A stretch of 64,000 nucleotides of DNA from Ralstonia sp. A12 (GTDB taxonomy: Bacteria > Pseudomonadota > Gammaproteobacteria > Burkholderiales > Burkholderiaceae): contig NZ_JSZO01000016.1 of assembly GCF_000801955.1 (NCBI RefSeq), positions 124,001-188,000 on the forward strand, read 5' to 3'. The number at the start of each line of letters is the position of its first letter. The stretch's first letter is position 1. The notes under the pieces are model-generated. The model was not told where the DNA came from and made no database searches. It worked only from the letters and a program-made list of their open reading frames with translations. This document shows, in pieces, positions 44,139 to 53,380 of the stretch. Position numbers and translations under genes: made by a program.

Positions 44139-45149
44139 CTATCGGCAAACCACCTTTGTATCCGGTCCTCCCTGCGCAACCTCCAAGTCGTTGCCATTGT
44201 CATCTGTTCCAACACCTATTGCGGTGTAGGAGTACACAGATTGGTAATCCTTGCCATCGTAGCGATAGTAGGTGTGCTGATGCTCCCCCATGCTGATCCG
44301 GGCCGCGGTCATGAGGTCCGGCATGCCATTGCAGGTGCTTTCCATCACGCCGAACGGTCCATCATCAATGGCGAGCAAAGGCTCGTACTTGTTGCCTCTG
44401 ACGAGATAGACCCATTCAGACGCGTTAACCTGGTTGCCAACCATCTCGCAGATTCCAAACAGAAGCTTGCCGTGCGGGCCAGTACACGCCTGTGTTGTCA
44501 GCGCTTGCTCGCCACATCGTTCGATGAGCGCTTTACGAGTTTTCGCGTTCAGAGGTGCAAGTGCCGTGGCCACAGACACATCGACCGGAGCGGCAGTACA
44601 TAGCCCAGTGCCCTGCGGCCATTCAGGACGGGCACCGAGGTACACCGGCGACAGTGCGGCAATCACCGCGTCCAACCCCCGTTCCACACATTGCGTGTCT
44701 TTGCACTGTTCGATGGACCGGTTCTGCATGGCAATCTTCACATCGAAATTCCATGGATCGCTCACCACCGCGAGCGAGGCGTACTGGAGAAAACGCACCT
44801 TGAACAGTTTTTCCACCAGTACCGGGCTGTCGCAAATCCCTGGCGGCAACACCTTCCGTGCATCCGCCACATCCTTCAGTAAATGGTCGCTTGGCTCGTT
44901 CACCTGTGTACGAATGTCTAGGCACGGCTTGAGCAGCAACTGCGTAGAGACGTAGCCACCGTCAGCCTGTTCACTGCGAGGAATCACACGTACGCCTTCC
45001 GCCTGAGCGGTGGATACGATGACGAGTACGCATGCGAGTAATGCGACTCTGGACACAAACGAGACGGGCGTGCTGAAGTACCGACACAGCCGATCGCGTG
45101 TGCTCGCATCAAAACCGATCTCATACCAGCCGGGGTGGAATGCGCTCAT
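44139..45149 (-). CDS. Hypothetical exported/anchored protein of the T6SS region
   Basis: A protein of 336 residues with an N-terminal hydrophobic segment (about 30-50, VSRVALLACVLVIVSTAQA) that may be a signal anchor or a signal peptide if translation starts later. It is cysteine-rich (KPCLDIRT; GICDSPV; QCKDTQCVERG; VVCR at the end), which suggests disulfides in the periplasm. A late segment GEHQHTYYRYDGKDYQSVY is tyrosine-rich. The ATG overlaps the stop of the DUF3304 lipoprotein gene by four bases. I do not recognise a family. Its place at the end of an effector/immunity array makes an accessory or immunity role possible. Confidence 0.55.
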   Translation of the reverse strand: MSAFHPGWYEIGFDASTRDRLCRYFSTPVSFVSRVALLACVLVIVSTAQAEGVRVIPRSEQADGGYVSTQLLLKPCLDIRTQVNEPSDHLLKDVADARKVLPPGICDSPVLVEKLFKVRFLQYASLAVVSDPWNFDVKIAMQNRSIEQCKDTQCVERGLDAVIAALSPVYLGARPEWPQGTGLCTAAPVDVSVATALAPLNAKTRKALIERCGEQALTTQACTGPHGKLLFGICEMVGNQVNASEWVYLVRGNKYEPLLAIDDGPFGVMESTCNGMPDLMTAARISMGEHQHTYYRYDGKDYQSVYSYTAIGVGTDDNGNDLEVAQGGPDTKVVCR

Positions 45150-45799
45150 TCCTCATCCTTCGGAAGCGCGGGTGGAGGTGGCAAGTTTTCGCCCATAGGT
45201 GAACCCGGGGGTGAACCCTTCTGAGCGGACGGCCCCGCTTTCATCGCACGCATCTCTGCCTCCAAGCGCGCCCGCCCCGCCGCTTGCGCTCGGCCGCGCT
45301 CTTCTTGCAAGCGCACCGCACGCCGGCTTGGTTCGAAATGAAAATCCGCCGGCTTAACCGGATAGGAGGGCCCGGGATATTCAGGGTTGCCGGTTCCTTT
45401 ACTCGAAATAATGAGCCGAACCTTGCCCTCAGGCAGGAAATGCACGTGTAGCGTGCCGGTTTCCGTGTATTTCTCGATTGGGACTACCGCCTCATGCCAA
45501 TGCGGCTTCGCTGCGTCACCTGTCGCATTCGGATCAGAACTGGAGGTCGTCCATTTCACTGTGGCTGTCAGATCAGGGCGCCAAACCTTCGGATACACCA
45601 AGCAACAGACGAAACTCCCACCTCCGCCATAGGCGAACGAGTTGCCGCCCCAAGTGTCATCCACGTAGAACTGATGGATGTAGTCAGGAGTGTGGTTGTA
45701 CGAAGTAATGCTGGCCGTCGCCTTGCCTTCCATTGGGTCTGGCTTCGCAGCGCAAGCGGCCGTCATTGCAGTCAGCCCTAGGACTTTCCAAATCTTCAT
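45146..45799 (-). CDS. DUF3304 lipoprotein (Tli1-like immunity type)
   Basis: A protein of 217 residues starting MKIWKV at 45799, with a near-perfect Shine-Dalgarno AAGGAGGTGATT. The lipobox is TAAC at the end of the signal peptide. The DUF3304 core is ITSYNHTPDYIHQFYVDD, GGGGSFVCC, PDLTATVKWTT and VHFLPEGKVRL. The C-terminal ~60 residues are Arg/Ala/Pro-rich and end LPPPPALPKDEE, unlike the other copies. DUF3304 lipoproteins commonly sit beside Tle1 phospholipase effectors and are thought to block them in the periplasm. No Tle1 is adjacent here, so it is an orphan copy, closest to the one at 55045. Confidence 0.75.
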   Translation of the reverse strand: MKIWKVLGLTAMTAACAAKPDPMEGKATASITSYNHTPDYIHQFYVDDTWGGNSFAYGGGGSFVCCLVYPKVWRPDLTATVKWTTSSSDPNATGDAAKPHWHEAVVPIEKYTETGTLHVHFLPEGKVRLIISSKGTGNPEYPGPSYPVKPADFHFEPSRRAVRLQEERGRAQAAGRARLEAEMRAMKAGPSAQKGSPPGSPMGENLPPPPALPKDEE

Positions 45800-45970
45800 T
45801 GCCAATCACCTCCTTTAGTTTGGGTCGGCGCCGCGTACATCAAACGCAATGGGCGCGATAAGGCCTATTGCTGCGCGCCATCCCAAACGGTGAGCGCATT
45901 GAATGCAGCATCCGCCCACGCTAAGCAGGTTCCAAGGTATTCAGCCTTGCGCGAAAACACAGCTATCGGC

Positions 45971-46294
45971 CTATATGAACCCAACCGCAATCCTCACGAG
46001 CAAGAGCCCGAGCAGCAGTCCAATCGCACTGATCTTGAATGTCTTGTGCATCAGTCCAGCGACCAGCGTCCAGATGGTGCCGACAATCGCGAGGACAGAT
46101 GCGGCAAGCAGAGGAAGCAGCAACCCCAAAGCCCACCCATGACTGGCCCAACCTCGACTATCGCGCCCAAGCCAGAACATCAACCAGCACGCCAAACCGG
46201 CGATGGGGAAGACAGCAAGGCCCCGCACAAAGTCCCGCGTTCGCGTTCCAGGGGTGCCACTGGCAACCTTTTCTTGATGCACTCGGATCGACAT
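45971..46294 (-). CDS. Small multi-pass membrane protein
   Basis: A protein of 107 residues from the ATG at 46294. After a charged start (MSIRVHQEK) there are three hydrophobic segments: GLAVFPIAGLACWLMFWLG, LGLLLPLLAASVLAIVGTIW and ISAIGLLLGLLLVRIAVGFI. No known family recognised. It lies 20 bases after the 94-residue exported protein on the same strand. The open frame extends further upstream (to 46393), and no clear Shine-Dalgarno site decides the start. Confidence 0.5.
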   Translation of the reverse strand: MSIRVHQEKVASGTPGTRTRDFVRGLAVFPIAGLACWLMFWLGRDSRGWASHGWALGLLLPLLAASVLAIVGTIWTLVAGLMHKTFKISAIGLLLGLLLVRIAVGFI

Positions 46295-46313
46295 CCTTCG
46301 ATTCACCGTCGAA

Positions 46314-46598
46314 TCACTGACTCGGGCGGCCACTCCAGAGGGGGCTTCTATTGTCGGAGGAGAGCACCTGCGCCAACACGTCCGCATCGGCATCGCGAGC
46401 CGGCGCTGCGTTGTTCTTGCGGGAGCGTACGAGCTTGGCTCGCTTCTTTCCGTGTTTCTTTGCCTGCGCCTTGTTCTTTGCGCTAGCTTGAACGGTGGTG
46501 GCAGGCGCTTGAGACGTAGAGGCCAACTGAGCGCAGATACCGGTGTTCATCCAGACGGCTGCAAGAACGGCGGCGGCGATTTTGTATTGCATCTTCAT
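46314..46598 (-). CDS. Small exported protein with acidic DADVLA tail
   Basis: A protein of 94 residues. Signal peptide ends GICAQ; next is an Ala/Lys-rich part (KNKAQAKKHGKKRAK) and a C-terminal tail DADADVLAQVLSSDNRSPLW. It is a clear paralogue of the 90-residue protein at 53012-53284, which has the same signal peptide pattern (WMN-GICAQ) and tail. A similar tail ends the membrane protein at 59452. All three sit at the borders of VgrG-effector modules. Function unknown. Confidence 0.65.
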   Translation of the reverse strand: MKMQYKIAAAVLAAVWMNTGICAQLASTSQAPATTVQASAKNKAQAKKHGKKRAKLVRSRKNNAAPARDADADVLAQVLSSDNRSPLWSGRPSQ

Positions 46599-46615
46599 GA
46601 GAGAGGTTGGTTGAA

Positions 46616-46846
46616 CTAGAAAAAGGGGCCGACCAGAAGAAACGCCAGTGCTATGACGCCCAGCACGATCAGGCCGCCCAGCACAAGCAAGGTATAGGCG
46701 ACGCCGCGAGCAACGTGCCGCTTGCTGGCGGTATTGCTGGTCATGGGCTTGCCACCCTTGCTGCCGTGGCGCTGCGCGCCGTGCGTCACCAGCAGCAGCA
46801 CTCCACCCAGCAACATGAGGAGCGCAGCGATTCCAAGGACGATCAT
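46616..46846 (-). CDS. Small two-helix membrane protein
   Basis: A protein of 76 residues with a helix at each end: MIVLGIAALLMLLGGVLLLV and YTLLVLGGLIVLGVIALAFL, joined by a basic loop (AQRHGSKGGK...SKRHVARG). No family recognised. It follows the 39-residue frame by five bases and the Tle1 gene by about 110, on the same strand, and precedes the DADVLA-tail protein by 17. A membrane-located partner of the effector or of its immunity proteins is possible. Confidence 0.5.
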   Translation of the reverse strand: MIVLGIAALLMLLGGVLLLVTHGAQRHGSKGGKPMTSNTASKRHVARGVAYTLLVLGGLIVLGVIALAFLLVGPFF

Positions 46847-46851
46847 GCCGA

Positions 46852-46971
46852 TCAGTCGGGTAGCAAGGTGATGCTGCGTCGGGCGAGCCTGGTTTCAGCA
46901 CTCTGAGCAACGTTCTCGGCTTCATCGACAACGTTGCCGGGCACGGAGACCACCTCATGCTCCACTGTCAT
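46852..46971 (-). CDS. Possible 39-residue protein after tle1
   Basis: An open frame MTVEHEVVSVPGNVVDEAEN... of 39 residues that starts inside the last codons of the Tle1 gene and ends five bases before the next membrane protein. It is acidic and could form an amphipathic helix (VVDEAENVAQSAETRL). The tight packing supports a real gene, but it is short and has no known relative, so chance is possible. Confidence 0.3.
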   Translation of the reverse strand: MTVEHEVVSVPGNVVDEAENVAQSAETRLARRSITLLPD

Positions 46972-49459
46972 TCAAGTCCTCCATGAACGACGTAATCGCA
47001 GACATTTCTTGTTCAGTAGCTTGCATGCCCCGACTCAACCCGCCCAACTCGTTGATCATGTCTGCAGGCGGCATCCCAGAGCTGGCCATACGGTTCATCG
47101 TTTTCACGAGCTCCTCTGAACGCAAGCGCATCTGCTTGAGCTGAGAGTCCAACTCTTTCATCCGCTTCTTGAGCGCGGAGGCGTTCAGGCCCGCCAGATT
47201 GGGATAGGCAGCGCGGTAGTCCATGTACTGGTCGTCATACACGGTGCGCCAGCGCAAGTAGCCCCACATCTGCCAAAGCTCACGGCCACTGGTTTGCTGT
47301 GGTAGCTGCTCGGTGTAGGTTGGATCCTTGAGCGCGTCTTCTTCGGATTGGCCTTTGGCTTCGCGCTGCTTCTTCAGTCGCGCCTGCATGTCCGCCATCG
47401 CTTGCTCTTGTGGCGGCTGCGGCGGCACGCCGATCCTGGCCGTCATCGGCGTAATCGGCTGATTTTTGCGCGCTGCATCCCTGGTAGCAGCGGCATCGAG
47501 ACTATTCTGCTGCTTGCGATACCAAACGTCGTTGTCGTCCCCCATGGGCTTGAACCAGGCGCGGGAGTCGTGCGCATAGCGCGAGAAAAAGAGATCCACT
47601 GCAGAAGGGACATCTGTGTTCTCCCAGGCTTGCTTCACGACATCCCAGCTCTTGAATTTGATGCCAAGCGCCTGCTTCAGCTTGTAGAACACGGTACCGC
47701 CCTGCACCGCCCCCATGGCAGGCATGTAGGCAATCGGCCCTCCGGGTGCCTCGGGCACTGCGGCCTGAAAGGCGGGTTTTCCGCCCCCTCCCGCAATACT
47801 CATGAGTACCTCGCCCAGCGTGGACGCCCCCGTCTCCACGCCCCATTTAGCACCCTCCATCAGCCAGCCGGCGTAATGCCCCTGCGCCCAACTGGGCACC
47901 AGGTTCTGGTAGCTGGCGTAGCGTTTAACCCACTTCAGTTCATCGGCAAGCTCAGTGTCGGCTGAAAGCAGATCCGCTTGATCCGTCTTGGCGGAATGCT
48001 GCACGCTCGGCATGCTCGCTACCTTGCCGAGCCAGTGGTGGCGCCACCGCAGGAAGTACCCATAGTGGTGCTGGATCAGCTCCGGCGTGGTCGTCGCGCT
48101 GGTGTCGGCCGTTGCGTCGCGGTAGGCATTGAACGCATTGATCAGGTTAGGGTCGACCTTGAACTGATCCTGCAATTCACGCGGCGCAGACGAGGGGCTC
48201 ATCAGTGGTACGCCAGAGATCACGGCCTCGCGGTACATATGCGACAGCGGGATCTGCGATTGCTTGGCGCTGTCGTCAGGCGTCCAATCGATACGGCAAC
48301 CCCGCCCCTGTTCGCCGGGCTCGTAGCCGCCACCCAAATCCGAGTGCACACCCGGGTAAACAAACTCATCCACATTGTCGCCATGCGCGCTGTCCAACGG
48401 AAACGAACCCCGCACTTCGTGGCCGGACACGAGATGCACACAACGCTTGACCAGCGCCGGGCCGGGAATACGCATCCAGCGTTTTTGCGCCCAGGCGCCA
48501 TGACCAGACACCATCGTCTCGAGCATGCTCTGCGCCATGCCCGCCGATGCCACCGTATCGAAGATGCCCAGGAAATCGATCTGCACCGGGATGCCGCACA
48601 GGCTGAGCTTCTCGCCATTGGCGTCGCAAGCGTCTTTGAGCCAGTTGCAGAAAACGCGCGCCTCCGCCGAGCCGCGTGAAAAGCCAAACACGTGCAATCG
48701 AATGCGCTTGATGATCGGCTTGCGCTCCTTGGGCAAGCTGCCAAGCGCCTTGGCCAGCGCAGCCTTGCGTTCGTTCAGCACGCGACGCCGACCTTTGGTG
48801 TTGACCTCACGCCAGTTGGTGCGCGCCACGGAAATCATGGAAGCTGCCCCGCCCACACCTGCACGTAAGTCGCGGTCGAATTGGCCTTTTGCTCGGTACT
48901 TGCCCTGCAGCTCGCGTTCGATGGCATCGCTGCTACCCAGATTGGGCATCTGGATTTCGGGGGCGTTGATGTCGGCGCTCATCTGTTTGACGAGGTCGCG
49001 GTCGGCATTCTGCTCGGTCAAATTCCGGTTGTGATAGTGGTAGTGCAGGTGGTTATGCAACTGCAGTAAGGCCCAGTTGATGCGGCACTCGCCTCCCCAG
49101 CCAGCCGCCGCACCCGCGACGGCATGGATGCCAATACCTAGATCGCCGACTTCCTTGTAGAACGGTGTGCCGACGCCCGCCGCATAGCTGACGAATCGGT
49201 ACTGCCGCAGCTCGGTCTTTTTGAGTTCGACGTCGAAAAGGTCAGCTAGCCGCGCCACATTGCTGTGCGCCTGCCTTGGCCGGTCATTGTCCCTATTGTT
49301 CCGGGTACCATCAAAGAAAAATCCAAAATGCAGTTCTTCTTCACATGATGACGGAACCTTCAAGTTGACATCCTGCAGAGATCGCTTGCGCGACATCTCC
49401 TGTTGCGAGAGTTCAAAGGGCTTGTCAGGGCAAAGCGGTGCAAATTGAACGGTGGTCAT
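46955..49459 (-). CDS. T6SS phospholipase effector, Tle1 family (long form)
   Basis: A protein of 834 residues from the ATG at 49459. The Tle1/DUF2235 alpha/beta hydrolase core is clear: ELHFGFFFDGTRNN (about 42-55), YAAGVGTP, the nucleophile VFGFSRGSAEAR (Ser261), LGIFDTVAS (Asp301) and VYPGVHSDLGGGY (His372). The C-terminal ~400 residues are extra compared with the shorter copy at 53381 and end in a helical region (LNASALKKRMKELDSQLKQM). Tle1 enzymes cut phospholipids in the periplasm of target cells. Two DUF3304 lipoproteins directly upstream are its probable immunity proteins, and the DUF4123 adaptor and VgrG tip lie beyond. Confidence 0.88.
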   Translation of the reverse strand: MTTVQFAPLCPDKPFELSQQEMSRKRSLQDVNLKVPSSCEEELHFGFFFDGTRNNRDNDRPRQAHSNVARLADLFDVELKKTELRQYRFVSYAAGVGTPFYKEVGDLGIGIHAVAGAAAGWGGECRINWALLQLHNHLHYHYHNRNLTEQNADRDLVKQMSADINAPEIQMPNLGSSDAIERELQGKYRAKGQFDRDLRAGVGGAASMISVARTNWREVNTKGRRRVLNERKAALAKALGSLPKERKPIIKRIRLHVFGFSRGSAEARVFCNWLKDACDANGEKLSLCGIPVQIDFLGIFDTVASAGMAQSMLETMVSGHGAWAQKRWMRIPGPALVKRCVHLVSGHEVRGSFPLDSAHGDNVDEFVYPGVHSDLGGGYEPGEQGRGCRIDWTPDDSAKQSQIPLSHMYREAVISGVPLMSPSSAPRELQDQFKVDPNLINAFNAYRDATADTSATTTPELIQHHYGYFLRWRHHWLGKVASMPSVQHSAKTDQADLLSADTELADELKWVKRYASYQNLVPSWAQGHYAGWLMEGAKWGVETGASTLGEVLMSIAGGGGKPAFQAAVPEAPGGPIAYMPAMGAVQGGTVFYKLKQALGIKFKSWDVVKQAWENTDVPSAVDLFFSRYAHDSRAWFKPMGDDNDVWYRKQQNSLDAAATRDAARKNQPITPMTARIGVPPQPPQEQAMADMQARLKKQREAKGQSEEDALKDPTYTEQLPQQTSGRELWQMWGYLRWRTVYDDQYMDYRAAYPNLAGLNASALKKRMKELDSQLKQMRLRSEELVKTMNRMASSGMPPADMINELGGLSRGMQATEQEMSAITSFMEDLNDSGA

Positions 49460-49506
49460 CGAAGTCACGGATAAATGCAGCCGACAGAGGAACCTCAGTA
49501 CTTCAG

Positions 49507-50082
49507 TTAATTCGCGTGCACAGCGCTTGCACTCGGAGTGCGTAGATCCGGGCGATAGCAAAGCTCCCGGTCCTTCTCCGCCCGGCGTTTAAGGCAGGCT
49601 TGCTTTGGTTCTTCAAGATGGTATGGGTCATTCTCTGCCCCCGGACCGTACCTGGTCAGGTACAACTTCACCTCATGGTTCGGATAGAACGCCACATAGA
49701 AGAAAGAAGCATCCTGCGGCGGATACTTCTCGACGGGCACCTCTTTAACGTAGAGCGCCTTCTTGTCTCTGTCATACAACTCGTCGTCGCTCCATTTGAT
49801 CGTCACCTTGAAGTTCGGGTCCCAATGTTTGGGCACAGAAGCGCTACCGATCCATTTGGTTCCGCCTGCGTTCGCGACCATCCCGCCTGCCCATTCGCCA
49901 TTGACGTAGACCACGCCGATCGGAATGTCGGTGTAGTTGAGCACGCCGATGGCGCCGCCCAGCGAGTCATTTTCCTCAACTGCCGCAGCCTTTGGTGCTT
50001 CCGCTTTGCTGCACGCGGCAAGGCTCAGCAGAAGTCCAGCCAACACCCAGGCAATCCATCGTTTCATCGCTTTTGCTTCCAT
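49507..50082 (-). CDS. DUF3304 lipoprotein, probable Tle1 immunity protein A
   Basis: A protein of 191 residues (or 186 from the second ATG at 50067). Signal peptide with lipobox LAAC (LLLSLAACSKAEAP). DUF3304 core: IGVLNYTDIPIGVVYVNGEW, VPKHWDPNFKVTIKWSDDEL, KEVPVEKY and YPNHEVKLYLT. Cysteines near the C-terminus (QACLKRR, ELCYRPDL) may pair. It is paralogous to the gene at 50150, with nearly the same C-terminal half, which points to recent duplication. It lies 47 bases before tle1. As a periplasmic lipoprotein it would protect the inner or outer membrane from the phospholipase. Confidence 0.8.
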   Translation of the reverse strand: MEAKAMKRWIAWVLAGLLLSLAACSKAEAPKAAAVEENDSLGGAIGVLNYTDIPIGVVYVNGEWAGGMVANAGGTKWIGSASVPKHWDPNFKVTIKWSDDELYDRDKKALYVKEVPVEKYPPQDASFFYVAFYPNHEVKLYLTRYGPGAENDPYHLEEPKQACLKRRAEKDRELCYRPDLRTPSASAVHAN

Positions 50083-50149
50083 TTCCTACGTCCTGTTGGA
50101 GTTCGCCATTGGCTTGTACCACGACGGCACTTGTGACAAGGCTCGTCAT

Positions 50150-50725
50150 CTACTTCGCCTGCACACCACTTGCCGTAAATTCACGCAGCTCAGGGCGATA
50201 GCAAAGCTCTCGATCTTTCTCTGCTCGACGCTTCAGACAGGCGTCTTTAGGATCTTCAAGGTTGTAAGGGTCTCCCTTGTACCCAGGAAGCCCGCGCGAC
50301 AAATAAAGTTTCACCTCATTGTTCGGATAGAACGCCACTAAAACGTAGGCCGCGCCAGTCGACGGGTACTTCTCAACAGGCACCTCCTTCGTGTAGAGCG
50401 CTGCTTTGTCTTTCTCATACAACTCGTCGTCGCTCCACTTGATCGTCACCTTGAAGTTCGGGTCCCATTGTTTAGGTACATCGATGCTCGTTCGCCCGGT
50501 CCCTACATCGCCAGAGTTGGCGACCATCGCCCCGGCATATCGTCCATCAACGTATACAGAGCCGATCGGAATGTCGGTGTAGTTCAATATAAGAACGTAG
50601 CCACCTAGCGTGTCATCATTTTCGGCCGCCGCCTTGGGCGGTTCAGCCTTGCTGCATGCGGCAAGGCTCAGCAGAAATGCGGCCAACATCCAGACAACCG
50701 ACCGTTTGATCGCCCCTACGTTCAT
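50150..50725 (-). CDS. DUF3304 lipoprotein, probable Tle1 immunity protein B
   Basis: A protein of 191 residues with lipobox LAAC (LLSLAACSKAEPP). Same layout as the next gene: LILNYTDIPIGSVYVDGRYA, VPKQWDPNFKVTIKWSDDEL, KEVPVEKY, YPNNEVKLYLS and DACLKRRAEKDRELCYRP. The differences cluster in the central part (SGDVGTGRTSID against AGGTKWIGSAS), the expected pattern if each copy covers a different effector variant. ATG overlaps the DUF4123 stop by four bases. Confidence 0.8.
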   Translation of the reverse strand: MNVGAIKRSVVWMLAAFLLSLAACSKAEPPKAAAENDDTLGGYVLILNYTDIPIGSVYVDGRYAGAMVANSGDVGTGRTSIDVPKQWDPNFKVTIKWSDDELYEKDKAALYTKEVPVEKYPSTGAAYVLVAFYPNNEVKLYLSRGLPGYKGDPYNLEDPKDACLKRRAEKDRELCYRPELREFTASGVQAK

Positions 50726-51627
50726 GTTGGGGATGCTTCAGCAACGGTCATGGCAGCATGCAGATAGTCACGCAGTGCATTTGGTGCGCGACGTGCATCG
50801 CCCAGCAGCGCCAGAAGCGCCTGCTCCCGCAAACCCGAACCATTGGTTGCAAGCGAGACCGTCGCCAACTGCACGATATCGGCCGTTGCATCAACGCCAT
50901 GTGCCCCAGCCAATGCGCATGCTTGCGCGACCAATCGATAGGTCTTCGCCCTGTCTGTGTCGGGCAGGGAGCCCGGGGACAGTCGGTCCATGAGATCGAG
51001 GACGGCATCCGGCATGGCCGCGTCGACCATGCGGTCAATGTCGCCTTGGGGTAGGACAAGCTGATGGCTTGGGTACGTCGCGGGCTCGACGTGCGATTCC
51101 GCTTGCCACAGTGTTTCAAGCGCACCGGCACGATCAACGTAAGACCAACGCAAAAGCGGCGCAGTCAGTTGTGCCCAGGCAGCAGGATTCATCGCGCCAG
51201 GCAGCACGGGCAGCACGCGCGTGTCTGCAAAGCGCAGGAGGTAGCGCGATCCTTCGTCAGCTGCCACCGGATGCAGGCAGGGCTGCCACAACCGTACGAG
51301 ATGATCTGCTGGTTGCCAAGACGCCAGGAAGCTCAGCATCGGCCGCCCTTGGCAGTGGATGCCTAGCGCGGCGATCAGGGCACGCGAGTCAACACCGCTG
51401 CGCCGACCTACGGGCAACAAATAGGGCGATGCCGACGCTAACTCGTGCAGCGTACTTTCCGGCCCATACAGGGGGGAGGTCGGCACCGGCGCGGCAAACG
51501 GCTTGAGGCCATGGTCAAAAACACCATCGATCAAGGCAAGCCAATGCGCGTCCGGCAGGGAATCCATCGTCTGCAGCAGGCCATCGAGCCATGCTTCTGG
51601 GTGATGGGAGTCAACGGCAAGATACAT
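50722..51627 (-). CDS. DUF4123 T6SS adaptor (Tap) protein 1
   Basis: A protein of 301 residues from the ATG at 51627 (MYLAVDS...). DUF4123 covers about the first 150 residues: LALIDGVFDHG, LYGPESTLHEL, SPYLLPV and GRPMLSFLAS, with RYLLRFADTRVLPVL. Such adaptors load a specific effector onto the VgrG tip and are not secreted themselves. The C-terminal part is helical. It follows the truncated VgrG and precedes the immunity-tle1 genes. The copy at 55506 is only moderately similar, in line with each serving its own Tle1. Confidence 0.85.
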   Translation of the reverse strand: MYLAVDSHHPEAWLDGLLQTMDSLPDAHWLALIDGVFDHGLKPFAAPVPTSPLYGPESTLHELASASPYLLPVGRRSGVDSRALIAALGIHCQGRPMLSFLASWQPADHLVRLWQPCLHPVAADEGSRYLLRFADTRVLPVLPGAMNPAAWAQLTAPLLRWSYVDRAGALETLWQAESHVEPATYPSHQLVLPQGDIDRMVDAAMPDAVLDLMDRLSPGSLPDTDRAKTYRLVAQACALAGAHGVDATADIVQLATVSLATNGSGLREQALLALLGDARRAPNALRDYLHAAMTVAEASPT

Positions 51628-51651
51628 GGTTGGCCCGATGCACAAATGTGC

Positions 51652-53011
51652 CTAAACGCGAGCCACCGGGGCACCGGCTGCTGCTGCTTTCATCAAACAT
51701 TCGAGACAGACGCTTTGCGGGAAAGTCGGCAACGGATAACTCGCATTCGCCGGCCCCTGAAACTGCCGCTGCGCCGCCTTATACGTAATCGGCCCAGCAC
51801 ACTCCACCGTAATATTCCCGCCTTCGATCGTGATCGACGCCCCGCCCGCCGTGGCGATGCGAATGCGCTTGGCCGCCGCAAAGTCCACGTTCATATTGGC
51901 CGACACCAGCTTCAGATCCTGCTTGGCCATCAGCTTGAGCACGTCGTGCTGGGCCTGCACGTCGATGTTGTCCTGCCCTGCGGTGATCTGCAGCCCGATG
52001 TTGTTGTCGCCCGGCTTGGACAAACCCGCCGCTACGCCAATCGCCTGACCGGCGTGCAAACGTGCCTGTTTGCCGATAGCGAGGTTGGTGTCTTGCCCAC
52101 TGCCCAGGGCGATGCTCTCGCCGTTGGCGAGTTGTAGGTCTTGCCCCGCCACCATCACGAGGCCAGCGCGGCCGGCAAGGTGCGCCATGGCTTCACCCTG
52201 CTGCGGCACTTTGCCTTGCGTGGCGGTGTTGCCGGCGCTGGCATCTTGCTTGGCGGCGTCCAGCGCCTTGCCGTCGACCATGCCGGCGACTGCCTTGGCT
52301 TGCTTGCCGAGTGGCGCTTCATCGTCCTTGGCAGTAGCAAGCGCGGTGGTCTGGTGCGTGACCGCGCCCTGCCCCAGCGATGCGGTCAGGGTCTTCGCCT
52401 GCTTGATCAGCGCAATACCGGCAGCGTTGTCGCCGGTGGGCACCGCCTTGCCGCTGGAGGCATCACGGTACGTGGAGAGCAGCAAGCCCGCCTGACCGCG
52501 CACGGATGCGTGCCCATCGGTACGCAACTCGAAGCCCTGTCCGCGGAAGCTGCCGCGCCGGTTGTCTTGTTGATGAACGAGGTGGCCGAGGTTGAGCTGG
52601 CTGTGCTGCTGCGTGGTGCCGAGCTGTGTACGCAGTTGACCATCGCTGTCATCAAAGACGAGCTGGTTGTAGCCGCTGCCGCCATGTTCGGCGCTCTTGA
52701 AACCAGTATGCGCGGCGGCGTTGCGGTGGCCTTCGGCTTCCGTGCCCATGCCGTGCCATGCGGGGCTGTGGCCGCCGGCCACGTTGCCTTGCGCGCTGGC
52801 CGCGCTGTCACTGCCTTGTTTGTAGAGTGCCGCGCCGTCGCTCTGGCCAGATGCGCCCTGCCCGCCCGGCGTGGGCGCGATACCCGCTTCGCCCTGCCCG
52901 TTGTACAGCGCACCAATCACGACCGGCTGGTCGATGTCGTCTTCGCTGAACTTGACGAGCACTTCCTGGCCGATGCGCGGCAGCCATTGCCAGCCCATGC
53001 CGGAGCCAGCT
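51652..53011 (-). pseudogene. VgrG fragment lacking the N-terminal gp27/gp44-like part
   Basis: Homology to the full VgrG at 56394-59279 begins abruptly at the AGSGMGWQW segment and continues to the end, about 450 codons with no stop or frameshift. Everything before (about 500 residues) is missing, replaced at the junction (about 53011) by the 3' end of the small DADVLA-tail gene. Only about eight residues differ over the first ~415 codons, but the last ~33 are quite different. A protein of 448 residues could start at the ATG at 52998. Without the N-terminal trimer base it should not act as a spike tip on its own, but it may persist as a donor for recombination. Confidence 0.85.
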
Positions 53012-53284
53012 TCATTGCTGCGGTTTGCCCCACAACGGATTCTTGTTGTCCGAGGCGAGCACCTGGGCCAGCACTTCGGCGTCGCCATCGCGTGCTGCGC
53101 TGTTCTTGCCGGCACGGGCTACCCTTGCCCGCTTGCCGTGCTTCTTTGCATGCACGGCTTTCTTGGCAGCGCTTTGCGGGGTGTTGCCCGCTGCTGGCGC
53201 GGTAGAGGCATGTTGGGCGCAGATACCTGCGTTCATCCAGGTGGCGGTTAAAAGAACTGCGACGAGTTTGTATTGCACTTTCAT
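53012..53284 (-). CDS. Small exported protein with acidic DAEVLA tail
   Basis: A protein of 90 residues from the ATG at 53284 (MKVQYKL). Signal peptide ends GICAQ; then a Lys/Ala-rich stretch (KKAVHAKKHGKRAR) and the tail DGDAEVLAQVLASDNKNPLW. Paralogue of the 94-residue protein at 46314. Its stop codon lies right at the point where VgrG homology begins, so the module junction passes through the end of this gene. Function unknown. Confidence 0.65.
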   Translation of the reverse strand: MKVQYKLVAVLLTATWMNAGICAQHASTAPAAGNTPQSAAKKAVHAKKHGKRARVARAGKNSAARDGDAEVLAQVLASDNKNPLWGKPQQ

Positions 53285-53380
53285 GTGAGAGATTTTAATT
53301 ACTTTATCGGGCATCACGTCCAATCAAATACATTTCGGTAACAGCCATGCCATCACAACCCAGCAAGTCACGGTTAATTT

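Noticed and set aside
51652-53115. 487-residue frame as a complete separate VgrG
   Set aside because: Residues before AGSGMGWQW come from another frame of the neighbouring small gene; the N-terminal VgrG domains are missing, so it is treated as a fragment.
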